Source: Streptomyces sp. NRRL F-2664
Lineage (GTDB): Bacteria; Actinomycetota; Actinomycetes; Streptomycetales; Streptomycetaceae
Direction: 5' to 3'
Assembly: GCF_000719345.1 (NCBI RefSeq)
Contig: NZ_JOFX01000036.1
Span: 7,915 to 71,914, forward strand
DNA: 64,000 bases
The notes below the pieces were generated by a model. The model made no database searches. It was not told the origin of the DNA and worked only from the letters and a program-made list of their open reading frames with translations. This document shows positions 38,007 to 46,376 of the stretch, piece after piece; within the stretch, counting starts at the first letter, position 1, and each line of letters opens with the position of its first letter. The translations under genes and the position numbers were made by a program.

Positions 38007-39248
38007 TTACCGGCACTCCGCGTTCCCTGCGGTCGTTCCTGTGAACGTAGGGATGGGTGCGGAGGGGGTCGGGGTTCCCTCACCGGTCGAATTCCCTTCC
38101 GGAGCCGTCCGACTGGCCGTCGCGGACGGGCTCGGGGTGGCGGCCGCGGGTGTGCGGGCGGCGTTCGAGGGCGAGGGCTCCGGCGGGGTCACCGTCAGGG
38201 GTTCGTCCTCCCGCAGCTGCCGGAACAGCCGTGTGGCGTCCGGCTGTACCAGCTCGTCCCGGTTGGGGTTGGGGGCGTAGGGCCGGCGCGGCACGGTCAG
38301 GAAGGTGATGCGGTCGGTCGGTATGCCCCGTACGCCCCGTACGAGTTCGTACATGTTGCGCAGCGAGGCCAGCCCGGCGTCCGTCGTCAGCGAGGACGTC
38401 GCGGCGTCCAGCAGCGGGTACAGCCGGGTCGGGTTGAGCAGGACCCCGCTGCTCTGCACCTTCTTGACGAGCGAGCCGAGGAACTGCTGCTGGCGCTCCA
38501 TCCGTTCGGTGTCACTGCCGTTGCCCAGGCTGTGCCGGGCGCGGACGAAGCCCAGTGCCTGCTCGCCCCGGAGGGTCTGCCGGCCGGCGGGCAGCCTCAG
38601 CTTGGCCTGTACGTCGTCGATCGGCTTCGCGAGGCACACCTCCACCCCGCCGACGGCGTCGACCATCCGCTTGAACCCGCTGAAGTCGATGACCATGTGG
38701 TGGTCGATCCGGATGCCCGTGAGCTTTTCGACGGTCCGGATCGTGCAGGCGGCACCGCCCCACTCGAACGCCCAGTTGAACTGCGCGAAGGAGGCACCGG
38801 TGCGGCTCCCGTCCGGCCGGAGGCAGGAGGGGATCTCCGCCATCAGGTCCCGGGGTATCGACACCGCCGTCGCGCTCCTGCGGTCCTGCGGCAGGTGCAG
38901 CAGGATCGTGGTGTCCGAGCGCTGGGTGCCCTTGTCCTCCCCGTACCCGGCGTTGCCCCGGCCGGAGCGCGAGTCGGAGCCGATCAGCAGGAGGTTCCGG
39001 GCCCCGGTGGCGAGGGGTGCCGGGCGTTCGCGTTCGTAGCGCGCCAGCTCGGCGGCGGCCGACGTGTCCTCGGTGATGTTCCCGTCGAGCTTGTTGTAGA
39101 GCCACCAGCCCGCGGCCGTCCCCACCAGCACCAGCAGGGCCAGCCCGAGACCGATCCAGCGCAGCAGCCGGCGCCTGCGGGTCCACGGGGGTCGTCGCTC
39201 GCCCCCGGCCGCACCGGTGCCGCCCGGTATGCCTGCGCTGTCCGTCAC
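38007..39248 (-). CDS. LCP family protein, copy 5
   Basis: 413 residues. Short N-terminus, membrane helix (WIGLGLALLVLVGTAAGWWL), LCP domain (LLLIGSDSRSGRGNAGYGED, SDTTILLHLPQDRRSATAV, SIPRDLMAEIPSC, VRARHSLGNGSDTERMERQQ), ending in a Ser/Thr/Pro-rich low-complexity tail with no LytR_C domain. GTG 39248 has GAGGGGA ten bases upstream. It is closest in the substrate-loop sequence to copy 4, suggesting local duplication. Confidence 0.9.
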   Translation of the reverse strand: MTDSAGIPGGTGAAGGERRPPWTRRRRLLRWIGLGLALLVLVGTAAGWWLYNKLDGNITEDTSAAAELARYERERPAPLATGARNLLLIGSDSRSGRGNAGYGEDKGTQRSDTTILLHLPQDRRSATAVSIPRDLMAEIPSCLRPDGSRTGASFAQFNWAFEWGGAACTIRTVEKLTGIRIDHHMVIDFSGFKRMVDAVGGVEVCLAKPIDDVQAKLRLPAGRQTLRGEQALGFVRARHSLGNGSDTERMERQQQFLGSLVKKVQSSGVLLNPTRLYPLLDAATSSLTTDAGLASLRNMYELVRGVRGIPTDRITFLTVPRRPYAPNPNRDELVQPDATRLFRQLREDEPLTVTPPEPSPSNAARTPAAATPSPSATASRTAPEGNSTGEGTPTPSAPIPTFTGTTAGNAECR

Positions 39249-39422
39249 TGGCGTCCGTCCCCTCGCCGCTGCGAGCAGCCGTACGGGTGGGCACGGCCAC
39301 TGCCGATCCTGCCCCCGGGGCGCCGGAGCAGCCCGGGGGCGGGGTCGTGTCTAGGGCCGTCCGGGTGACAGATCGGCCGTTCCCGGGATTGATCAGTGCG
39401 GGTGACGGGCCGCGTGCCGGTG

Positions 39423-40172
39423 TCAGACCGTGTGGGTGACGCGTTCGCTCGCGGTCCGCTCGGCCAGCGCCTGCGCCGACAGCCGGTCCAGGTGCCGGCA
39501 GAGCACCACCGAGGCCCCCGCCGCGAGCGCCGCGTACAGCCCGGCGGACAGCCCCTCCCAGGTGTCGTAGCCCCGCCCGGTCAGCACCCGCGACCCCGCA
39601 CCCAGGCCGAGCTCCGCCGCGTCCGCACGGGCCCGGTCGACCAGCGCCGCGTGCGAGAACTCCTCGCCGCCGACCGCCAGGGCCGGGTCGGAGGGCTCCA
39701 CCGGGACGAAGGGGGCGAAGCGGTCGCCCTGCCCCGGCACCTCCACCGCGTAGTCCGCGAACCCGGCCGGGGGCTGCGGGAAGCGCCCGCCCAGCGGGCG
39801 CAGGGCCAGCGCCACCCGCTCGCCGGAGCACTCCAGGGCCTGCTCCAGGGTGTCCGGCCCGCTGACGACGAGATCCGCGTCGGCCGGGTCCCCGCCCACT
39901 GACGCCACGACCCCGACGGAATCGCAGGCGAGCAGCCACACGGCGCTCTGCCAGTGTGCGGGGAGCAGCAGCGCGAGCCGGTCACCGGGCTCGGCGCCCA
40001 GGTCGCCCTGGAGCAGATTCGCGGTCTTGGCCACCCAATTGGCGAAGGTCGCTACGGACAATTCGACGCGTTCGCCCGTGGCGTCGTCGTAGAAGGTGAC
40101 GAGCGGGCGGCCCGGATCGGCGGCGAGCGCGGATCGCAGCAGGTCGGCAGGGGTGCGGTCAATGGCGTTCAC
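39423..40172 (-). CDS. TIGR03089 family protein (truncated AMP-ligase-like)
   Basis: 249 residues resembling the N-terminal part of acyl-CoA synthetases (PLVTFYDDATGERVELS, FANWVAKTANLLQGDLGAEPGDRLALLLP, YAALAAGASVVLC). The adenylation P-loop and the C-terminal lid domain are absent. This fits the actinobacterial TIGR03089 family, whose function is unknown to me; a homologue sits beside an LCP gene in mycobacteria (Rv3268, from memory). GTG 40172 lies seven bases from TACGCT (40185-40180) on the minus strand, leaderless spacing. Confidence 0.8.
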   Translation of the reverse strand: MNAIDRTPADLLRSALAADPGRPLVTFYDDATGERVELSVATFANWVAKTANLLQGDLGAEPGDRLALLLPAHWQSAVWLLACDSVGVVASVGGDPADADLVVSGPDTLEQALECSGERVALALRPLGGRFPQPPAGFADYAVEVPGQGDRFAPFVPVEPSDPALAVGGEEFSHAALVDRARADAAELGLGAGSRVLTGRGYDTWEGLSAGLYAALAAGASVVLCRHLDRLSAQALAERTASERVTHTV

Positions 40173-40201
40173 CCGGCCCAGCGTACGCGGGGCCGCGCGG
40201 G

Positions 40202-40248
40202 CCCCTCCCCCGTACGGGGGGCCGCGGCTCCGCCGTACGGGGGAGGGG
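40202..40248. repeat. 16-base-arm inverted repeat between divergent promoters
   Basis: 40202-40217 pairs perfectly with 40233-40248 across a 15-base loop. Both flanking genes point away from it, so it is not an ordinary terminator of either. Confidence 0.7.
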
Positions 40249-40321
40249 TGCCCGAGGCGCAGCGGACGGGGCGTCAGATCTCGGATGGCGCCCCGTGGTG
40301 CGCGTGCTCACCATCCTTTCC

Positions 40322-41701
40322 ATGCGTGGATTCCTTGCTTCCTCGATCGGCGTCGCGACGGCCGCCGTACTGGCCCTGCCCCTCGCGCTCCCGACTCCAG
40401 CACTCGCCGAAACCGTCCCCGCGACCCCGGCCGGGTCCACCCAGTCGCTGCCGCTCGTCCCCATGGGACCCGCGGCGGACCGCACCCCCGGCGTCCCCGG
40501 AATGAGCGCCTCGCCCCGCGGTCCCGAGACGCAGGGCCTGACCGCCCGTGAGGTCACGACGTTCTCGCTGGTCGGTGTCGTCTGGGACGACGCCGCCACC
40601 CAGCTCAACGGCCGCGTCCAGGTCCGTACGCGCTCCACCCGGACCGCGACCTGGTCCGACTGGCAGGACGTCGAGGTCCACAACAGCGAGCACGCCGCCG
40701 ACCCGGACACGTCGGAGCGCGGCTCCGGCCGGGTCCGCGGCGCCACCGCCCCGCTGTGGGTGGGCGAGTCCGACGGCATCGAGGTCCGCGTCCAGGCGGA
40801 GAGGGACGCTCCGGCCACTCGCGCCGCAGCCCGGCTGCCCTCGGGCCTGCGGATCGAGCTCGTCGACCCGGGCGCGGCGCCCAGCCCCACGGACGGCAAG
40901 AACAGCGGCCCGGCCGACGAGAAGGGCGAGATGGTGGCGCCGGGCCTGACCATGGAGATGGCCGAGGCCTCCGCGGCGAACGTGCCGCACGCCCCGCTCG
41001 GCGCGAACGAGATCACCGAGCTGAACAAGGCCGACTCCACCGCGGACGCCGTCTTCGCCGCCGAGGGCGAACTGACCGCGGCGGCCGCCCCGTACATCGG
41101 CCCGCGCCCGCGGATCGTCACCCGCAAGGGGTGGGGAGCGGACGAGTCCCTGCGCGAGAAGGCCTTCGCCTACACCAACACCGTGAAGGCGGCGTTCGTC
41201 CACCACAGCGCCTCCGGGAACAACTACGCCTGCAAGGACGCCCCGGCGGTACTGCGCAGCCTGTACCGCTACCACGTGGTCAGCAGCGGCTGGCGCGACC
41301 TCGGCTACAACTTCGCCGTCGACAAGTGCGGCACGGTCTACGAGGGCCGCGCGGGCGGGGTCGGCAAGCCGGTCCTCGGGGCGCACACCATGGGCTTCAA
41401 CACCGACAGCATGGGTGTGGCGGTGCTCGGCACCTTCACCTCCTCCGCACCCCCGGCCGCCGCCGTCGACGCGGTCGCGCGCCTCACCGCGTGGAAGCTC
41501 GGCCTCTTCGGCCGGGACCCCCGCGCCAAGACCACCCTCAAGTCGGGCGGCGGCAACCGCTACCCCAAGGGCCGCAACGTCTCGCTGAACGTCATCTCCG
41601 GCCACCGCGACGGCTTCGCGACGGAATGCCCCGGCAGGCAGCTGTACGGCAGACTGCCGGTCACCCGCACCTCCTCGGCCAAGCTCCAGGGCCGCCCGTA
41701 G
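40322..41701 (+). CDS. Secreted PGRP/amidase_2 N-acetylmuramoyl-L-alanine amidase
   Basis: 459 residues. The signal peptide (about 1-30, ending PALAE) leads to a beta-rich N-terminal region (TFSLVGVVWDDAATQLNGRV, ARTRST-type repeats) and a C-terminal peptidoglycan-recognition domain: RKGWGADESL, FVHHSASGNNYAC, YNFAVDKCGTVYEGRAGG, LGAHTMGFNTDSMGVAV, ISGHRDGFATECPG. Zinc ligands His, His and Cys are present. It cleaves the lactyl bond of peptidoglycan outside the cell. Two GTG codons at 40295/40298 are alternative in-frame starts; ATG 40322 gives the most typical signal peptide. Confidence 0.9.
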   Translation: MRGFLASSIGVATAAVLALPLALPTPALAETVPATPAGSTQSLPLVPMGPAADRTPGVPGMSASPRGPETQGLTAREVTTFSLVGVVWDDAATQLNGRVQVRTRSTRTATWSDWQDVEVHNSEHAADPDTSERGSGRVRGATAPLWVGESDGIEVRVQAERDAPATRAAARLPSGLRIELVDPGAAPSPTDGKNSGPADEKGEMVAPGLTMEMAEASAANVPHAPLGANEITELNKADSTADAVFAAEGELTAAAAPYIGPRPRIVTRKGWGADESLREKAFAYTNTVKAAFVHHSASGNNYACKDAPAVLRSLYRYHVVSSGWRDLGYNFAVDKCGTVYEGRAGGVGKPVLGAHTMGFNTDSMGVAVLGTFTSSAPPAAAVDAVARLTAWKLGLFGRDPRAKTTLKSGGGNRYPKGRNVSLNVISGHRDGFATECPGRQLYGRLPVTRTSSAKLQGRP

Positions 41702-41707
41702 GCTCCC

Positions 41708-41760
41708 GCCGGGCCCGTCCACCCCCTGAGGCACCCGCCCGCCGGGCGGACGGGCCCGGC
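41708..41760. terminator. Terminator hairpin after the amidase gene
   Basis: 13-base arms 41708-41720 and 41748-41760 match perfectly around a 27-base loop. Confidence 0.6.
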
Positions 41761-41803
41761 TTGCGCAGACCGGGCGGCGCGGCGGAACGCTTAGGCTCGA
41801 TAC

Positions 41804-42802
41804 ATGGCCGGCCGCTTCGAACCCCTCAACCGGACCGTCGTGCGCGGCGGGCGCACCGCCGTCCCGCCGGGGCGGGGGAGCCACGTCGGCCTCGGAGGAA
41901 CGGCGCGCCGGTGGGCGCCGGACGGCCCCGTCGACCTCGGCCTCACCCTCGGCCCGCTCCGGCGCGGCCCCGGCGACCCCACCTTCCGGGCCGCACCCGA
42001 CGGCTCCGTGTGGCGCGCCACCCGCACCCCCGAGGGCCCCGCCACCCTCCGCGTGGCCCGGTCCGGCACGGAGATCGACGCCGAGGCCTGGGGCGCCGGC
42101 GCCGCCTGGCTCCTCGACCACCTGCCCGCGCTGCTCGGCGCCGGCGACGACCCGGCCGTCTTCGTCCCCCGCCACCGCCTCGTGCACGCCAGCCACCGCA
42201 CCCGCCCGGGCCTGCGCCTGACCCGCACCGGCCTGGTGCTGGAGTCCCTGATCCCCACCGTCCTGGAACAGAAGGTCACCGCCGACGAGGCGTACCGCGC
42301 CTGGCGCCGCCTCGTACGCCAGTACGGCGAACCGGCACCCGGCCCCCACGGGCAGGACCTGTACGTCATGCCCGACCCCCGTACCTGGGCGATGATCCCG
42401 TCCTGGGACTGGCACAAGGCAGGGGTCGACGCCAAACGCTCCGACACCATCGTCCGGGCCGTACGCGTCGCGAACCGCCTGGAGGAGGCGGCTGCCATGG
42501 ACCTGCCCGAGGCGGCACGACGGCTGGAGGCCGTCCCCGGCATCGGCCCGTGGACCTCCGCGGAGACCCTGCAGCGCAGCAACGGCCACCCCGACGCCGT
42601 CACCACCGGCGACCTGCATCTGCCCGGCATCATCGGCTACGCCCTCGCCGGCGACCGCGACGCCGACGACGCCGCCATGCTGGAGCTGCTCGCCCCGTAC
42701 GCGGGCCAGCGCCACCGGGCCGCCCGCCTCGTGCTCCTCGCGGGCCGCACCCCGCCCCGCCGCGCCCCGCGGATGTACCGCAGCGACATCGGCCGTTTCT
42801 AG
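41804..42802 (+). CDS. HhH-GPD DNA glycosylase, 3-methyladenine glycosylase-like
   Basis: 332 residues. The HhH-GPD core spans about residues 145-300: LEQKVTADEAYRAWRRLV, the hairpin VPGIGPWTSAETL and the catalytic Asp in VTTGDLHLPGIIGY. It removes alkylated or damaged bases in base excision repair. No iron-sulfur Cys cluster is seen, so it is AlkA-like rather than Nth-like. TAGGCT (41792-41797) is six bases before ATG 41804 with no ribosome site, pointing to a leaderless mRNA. Confidence 0.85.
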   Translation: MAGRFEPLNRTVVRGGRTAVPPGRGSHVGLGGTARRWAPDGPVDLGLTLGPLRRGPGDPTFRAAPDGSVWRATRTPEGPATLRVARSGTEIDAEAWGAGAAWLLDHLPALLGAGDDPAVFVPRHRLVHASHRTRPGLRLTRTGLVLESLIPTVLEQKVTADEAYRAWRRLVRQYGEPAPGPHGQDLYVMPDPRTWAMIPSWDWHKAGVDAKRSDTIVRAVRVANRLEEAAAMDLPEAARRLEAVPGIGPWTSAETLQRSNGHPDAVTTGDLHLPGIIGYALAGDRDADDAAMLELLAPYAGQRHRAARLVLLAGRTPPRRAPRMYRSDIGRF

Positions 42803-42917
42803 GGCGTGGCCGGGGGCGGCGGGCGCCGACCCCGCACCTCGCCGGAGGCCGGCGGCCCGCCCCCGCGGCAGGTCGGGGGCGGGGAGCGGTCCGACGCGCA
42901 CGCCGCAGGCGCCGGCG

Positions 42918-44216
42918 TCAGCGGACCTCGACGAAGTCCTCCGCCGCCCGCCCCGGCCGCCGCGGCGGCGCCGCCGCCGGGTGGCCGACCGCCACCGTCC
43001 CCATCGGGTCCCAGTCGTCCGGCAGCTCCAGCACCTCCCGCACCACGTCCCGGCAGAACATCGTCGAGGACACCCACGCCGACCCCAGCCGCTCACCGGC
43101 CAGCGCGACCAGCAGGTTCTGGACGCCCGCGCCCATCGCCACCACGAACATCTCCCGCTCGGCGGCGTCCCGCCGGGCGTGCCCGTAGTGGTGCGCACCG
43201 TCCGTCACCAGGCACGGCACCACCAGGTACGGGGCAGCCCGCAGGACGTCCCCGCGCCGTACCCGCTTCGCGATGGACTCCTCGGACTTGCCGTCCGACC
43301 GCAGGTCCGCGATCCACGCGTCCCGCATGGCGTCCAGCAGCCGCACCCGCGAGGCCTCGGACTCCAGCAGCACGAACCGCCACGGCGTCGTGTGGTGGGG
43401 CGCCGGGGCCGTCACGGCCGCCGCCACCGCCCGCCGCACCGCGCCCGGGTCCACCGGCTCCGCCGTGAAGGCCCGTACGGTCCGCCGCTGCGTCACGGCC
43501 TCCCGTACCGCCTCCGAGGTGCCCAGCCGGAACATGTCGTCGGCCGGGGAGCGCACCAGGTCCCGCGCGGCGCTGCCCTCGCCCATGACGTGCGCCAGTC
43601 CGCGTACGACGGCCACCGGCAGGCCGGCCGCCTTGCCCTTGACCAGGTCGCCGGCGGCGGCGAGCTCGTCCGCCGTCGCGACCACCGTCGCGTTCAGGGG
43701 GTTGCCGTGGGTGTCGCCGGCGCCGCGCAGGTCCTCCAGGACCCGCACTCCGGCGGAGCCGATGGCCACGTCCGTCAGCCCGTTGCGCCAAGGCCGCCCG
43801 AAGGTGTCCGTCACGACCACGCCGACGTCCACGCCGAGCGCGTCGCGCACCCCGGCGCGGATCGCCGCGGCGGACGCGTCCGGGTCCTGCGGGAGCAGCA
43901 GCACCGTGCCGGGCGCGGTGTTGGAGGCGTCCACCCCGGCCGCGGCCATCACCAGGCCCTGCCGGTTCTCCACGATGCGCAGCGCGCCCCGGCGCGCGAC
44001 CACGCGTACGGTCTCCGCGTCGATGGCCGCCTCGCGCGAGTCCGCCCGGACGATCCGCCCCTCGGCCTTGGAGACGATCTTCGAGGTGACCAGCAGGACA
44101 TCGCCGTCCCGCAGACCGGGCGCCGCCGTCGTGATCAGCTTCGCCAGGTCGTCGCCCGGCCGGACCTCCGGTATCCCTTCGACGGCCCGCACCTCGTACG
44201 AGGGCACACCCGTCAC
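42918..44216 (-). CDS. fbiB: Coenzyme F420 gamma-glutamyl ligase / dehydro-F420 reductase, bifunctional
   Basis: 432 residues. N-terminal CofE-type ligase (about 1-245: [35 protein letters not shown]) adds glutamates to F420-0. The C-terminal nitroreductase-like FMN domain (about 250-432: [38 protein letters not shown]) reduces dehydro-F420-0. GTG 44216 overlaps the fbiA stop by four bases and has GGAGG upstream, so synthesis is coupled. Full-length fusion as in mycobacterial FbiB. Confidence 0.94.
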   Translation of the reverse strand: MTGVPSYEVRAVEGIPEVRPGDDLAKLITTAAPGLRDGDVLLVTSKIVSKAEGRIVRADSREAAIDAETVRVVARRGALRIVENRQGLVMAAAGVDASNTAPGTVLLLPQDPDASAAAIRAGVRDALGVDVGVVVTDTFGRPWRNGLTDVAIGSAGVRVLEDLRGAGDTHGNPLNATVVATADELAAAGDLVKGKAAGLPVAVVRGLAHVMGEGSAARDLVRSPADDMFRLGTSEAVREAVTQRRTVRAFTAEPVDPGAVRRAVAAAVTAPAPHHTTPWRFVLLESEASRVRLLDAMRDAWIADLRSDGKSEESIAKRVRRGDVLRAAPYLVVPCLVTDGAHHYGHARRDAAEREMFVVAMGAGVQNLLVALAGERLGSAWVSSTMFCRDVVREVLELPDDWDPMGTVAVGHPAAAPPRRPGRAAEDFVEVR

Positions 44217-45172
44217 CGAGCGGCCTCCGCCAGCTCCAGTGCGGCCCGGGCCATCGCCGCGGTGGCCTCCAGGTCGGTCATCATCAGCGGCACCGCGCGG
44301 CAGCTGATCCCGGCGGCCTCCACCTCGCCGACCGCGTCCGCGTCGGCGGTGTCGACCAGCCAGCCGTCGAGCAGCCCCGTCCCGTAGTACAGGGCGACCG
44401 CGGCGGCGGTGGCCTCGACGCCGACGGCGGCCAGCACCTTGTCGGCCATGCCGCGCACGGGCGCCCCGCCGACGATGGGGGAGAGGCCCACGACGGGGGC
44501 GTCGGCCTCCGCCACGGCCTCCCGGATGCCGGGTACGGCGAGGATGGTGCCCACGGACACCACGGGGTTGGACGGCGGGAGGACGATCACGTCGGCCGCG
44601 GCGATGGCCTCCAGCACGCCGGGTGCGGGCTTGGCCTGTTCGGCTCCCACGGGTACGACGGCCTCCGCGTCGACGGAGGCGCGCAGCCGGACCCAGTACT
44701 CCTGGAAGTGGATGACCCGGCGCTCGCCGGTGCCGGCCTCGGTGATGGCGACGTGGGTCTCGACCCGGTCGTCGGACATGGGCAGCAGCCGGACGCCGGG
44801 CTGCCAGCGGTCGCAGAGGGCCTCGGTGACCGCGCTCAGCGGGTAGCCGGCTCCGAGCATCTGCGTGCGGACGATGTGGGTGGCGAAGTCGCGGTCCCCG
44901 AGGCCGAACCACGTGGGTCCGACCCCGTAGGCGGCGAGTTCCTCCTTGACCGTGAAGGACTCGTCGGCGCGGCCCCAGCCCTGGTCCTCGTCGATGCCAC
45001 CGCCGAGGGTGTACATCACGGTGTCCAGGTCGGGGCAGACCTTGAGCCCGAAGAGGTGAATGTCGTCACCGGTGTTGCCGATGACCGTGATGTCCGCGTC
45101 GGGCACCGCCGACTTGAGTCCGCGAAGGAACCGGGCGCCGCCTATACCGCCGGCCAGAACAACAATGCGCAT
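44213..45172 (-). CDS. fbiA: 2-phospho-L-lactate/phosphoenolpyruvate transferase of F420 synthesis
   Basis: 319 residues, CofD/FbiA family. It begins [19 protein letters not shown] and has the conserved [14 protein letters not shown] (Fo/GDP site), [31 protein letters not shown], and [15 protein letters not shown]. In actinobacteria it joins enolpyruvyl-PP-guanosine and Fo to give dehydro-F420-0. First gene of the fbiAB pair, read away from cysteine dioxygenase. The palindrome GACAG-T-CTGTC at 45176-45186 lies immediately upstream of the ATG and may be regulatory. Confidence 0.95.
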   Translation of the reverse strand: MRIVVLAGGIGGARFLRGLKSAVPDADITVIGNTGDDIHLFGLKVCPDLDTVMYTLGGGIDEDQGWGRADESFTVKEELAAYGVGPTWFGLGDRDFATHIVRTQMLGAGYPLSAVTEALCDRWQPGVRLLPMSDDRVETHVAITEAGTGERRVIHFQEYWVRLRASVDAEAVVPVGAEQAKPAPGVLEAIAAADVIVLPPSNPVVSVGTILAVPGIREAVAEADAPVVGLSPIVGGAPVRGMADKVLAAVGVEATAAAVALYYGTGLLDGWLVDTADADAVGEVEAAGISCRAVPLMMTDLEATAAMARAALELAEAAR

Positions 45173-45217
45173 GCGGACAGTCTGTCAGCCGGGCCCGCGG
45201 GCGGCGGGCCGGGACCG

Positions 45218-45751
45218 TCAGGCGGGCACGGACTCGGTCTCGGCCGGGGAGCAGCTGTGCATGGGCATCTCGGTCAGGCCGGGGAAGTAGACGTGGAGGC
45301 TGACCGCGCCTTCGAGGGTGTCGTTGACGACCTCGTGGGCGTAGCCGGGGGCGAAGACGCGCTGGGCGCCCGCCCGGTGGGCGAGCCGGCCGCGGGAGGT
45401 GTGCTCGGTGAGCTCCCCCTCCAGGACGGTCAGGACGCCGGAGGAGGCGCCGTGGTCGTGCAGCCCGCTGCCCTGGCCGGGGACCCAGCTGAGCAGCCAG
45501 ACCTCGTAGCCGGGGCCGGTGCGCAGCCGGTGGTACCAGCGGGTGGTGGCGTCGTACTGGACGAGGTGCTCCCAGGAGGCGCGGTCCTCGGCGATGGAGC
45601 GGGCGAGGCCGACGAACTCGGCCACGGTGGCGGGGTGTTCGCGGGCGGGCTGCAGGAGGTGCTGGACGGCGAGGATGTCACCGGCGATCTGGAGGTCGCT
45701 CTCGACGGTCGCGGGAGCGGCGGATGCGGTGGCGCTGGTGGTGCTGTTCAT
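45218..45751 (-). CDS. Cysteine dioxygenase family protein
   Basis: 177 residues, cupin fold. Fe ligands are His and His in GSGLHDHGASSG and His in APGYAHEVVND; conserved WYHRLRTGPGYEVWLLSW and HVYFPGL fit bacterial cysteine dioxygenase, which oxidises cysteine to cysteinesulfinate. ATG 45751 has GAGGT upstream. The leader on this strand contains two overlapping short ORFs, the first ending in six Cys codons, strongly suggesting cysteine-responsive control. A 3-mercaptopropionate dioxygenase specificity is the alternative, but the poly-Cys leader favours cysteine. Confidence 0.9.
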   Translation of the reverse strand: MNSTTSATASAAPATVESDLQIAGDILAVQHLLQPAREHPATVAEFVGLARSIAEDRASWEHLVQYDATTRWYHRLRTGPGYEVWLLSWVPGQGSGLHDHGASSGVLTVLEGELTEHTSRGRLAHRAGAQRVFAPGYAHEVVNDTLEGAVSLHVYFPGLTEMPMHSCSPAETESVPA

Positions 45752-45772
45752 CGGGGGGTACCTCGACGGATG

Positions 45773-45838
45773 TCAGTCGTGCTGGCGGTCGCTGTGGGGG
45801 AGGGCCGGAGCTCTGGGGAGCCGGGGCTCCACGGGCAT
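45773..45838 (-). CDS. Second leader ORF (21 codons) of the cysteine dioxygenase mRNA
   Basis: Encodes MPVEPRLPRAPALPHSDRQ plus HD and stops 21 bases before the dioxygenase ATG. Its ATG shares one base with the stop of the poly-Cys ORF (TGATG), the arrangement expected for termination-reinitiation. Proline-rich. No ribosome site of its own is evident, so translation would depend on the upstream ORF. Confidence 0.45.
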   Translation of the reverse strand: MPVEPRLPRAPALPHSDRQHD

Positions 45839-45924
45839 CAACAGCAGCAACAGCAACAGCGAACCTGGGCAGCGCGCAGGAACCCACGAATGGGGGTCCG
45901 GGTGGCGGCTGCGGGCGCTGACAT
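45838..45924 (-). CDS. Poly-cysteine leader peptide (28 residues)
   Basis: Begins MSAPAAATRTPIRGFLR, then AAQVR followed by six consecutive Cys codons (TGT TGC TGT TGC TGC TGT) and TGA. It has no Shine-Dalgarno, but TTGACA (45961-45956), an 18-base spacer, TCTCCT (45937-45932) and seven bases lead straight to its ATG, which is leaderless geometry. Poly-cysteine leaderless short ORFs are known cysteine-responsive attenuators in mycobacteria. Here the target is a cysteine-degrading enzyme. Confidence 0.7.
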   Translation of the reverse strand: MSAPAAATRTPIRGFLRAAQVRCCCCCC

Positions 45925-45931
45925 GCGAACA

Positions 45932-45961
45932 AGGAGAACGGGTGCCGGGTCCAGCTGTCAA
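45932..45961 (-). promoter_or_regulatory. Promoter of the leader peptide/cysteine dioxygenase transcript
   Basis: Consensus -35 TTGACA at 45961-45956 and -10 TCTCCT at 45937-45932 with an 18-base spacer; transcription would start at the A of the leader ATG (45924). Confidence 0.55.
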
Positions 45962-46376
45962 CCCAATGTCCGGTTTGGGGTAAAAGTTTCACCTCATCCG
46001 GTTGCCGTTCCGGGAGAAAGGTTTGTGCAACGAAGAGTGGGGCATTTGCGCTGCGCCGGGGTTCAAACCTGATCTCGCCATCGTGACCTGAATGTGATCT
46101 GCGCCGCTCTTCCTTGCCGACCGCAACCCCGCTTCCAGGTGACGCGTGGATAACGGGTGAAGGTGACATCTCATGACCCCGGTGGCATGTGTCACGATTT
46201 TTGGCGATATGAACACTTTCTGCATAGGCTTGGTTCCGCAGAGTGAATAAGGGGCCCAATAGCAGATCTCGGCTTGACTGCCCCGGAGCCACGCACTTGT
46301 AATTTCACTCGTGTCGTTACGTAGCAATGAGTGACGACGTGACCACGGGGACGCACCAACAGAGCGAGGGGCGCAC
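45962..46376. other. Long upstream region of whiB
   Basis: 415 bases with no supported gene. AGGTTTG (46019-46025) and its complement CAAACCT (46064-46070) could form a long-loop stem. Several GTGAC/GTCAC half-sites occur (near 46080, 46190, 46330-46345). The length and lower GC are consistent with multiple, developmentally controlled promoters. Confidence 0.5.
46274..46305 (+). promoter_or_regulatory. Candidate whiB promoter
   Basis: TTGACT (46274-46279) followed by TGTAAT (46298-46303, 18-base spacer) or TAATTT (46300-46305, 20-base spacer). The start of transcription would lie about 65-70 bases before the whiB ATG. Confidence 0.4.

Noticed and set aside
45841..45860. CAG/CAA triplet run, looking like a microsatellite or a poly-Gln/poly-Leu ORF
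   Set aside because: Read in the third minus-strand frame it is a run of mixed TGT/TGC Cys codons ending in TGA behind a promoter, which explains it better. The Leu-rich frame starts only at a TTG that is the -35 box itself.
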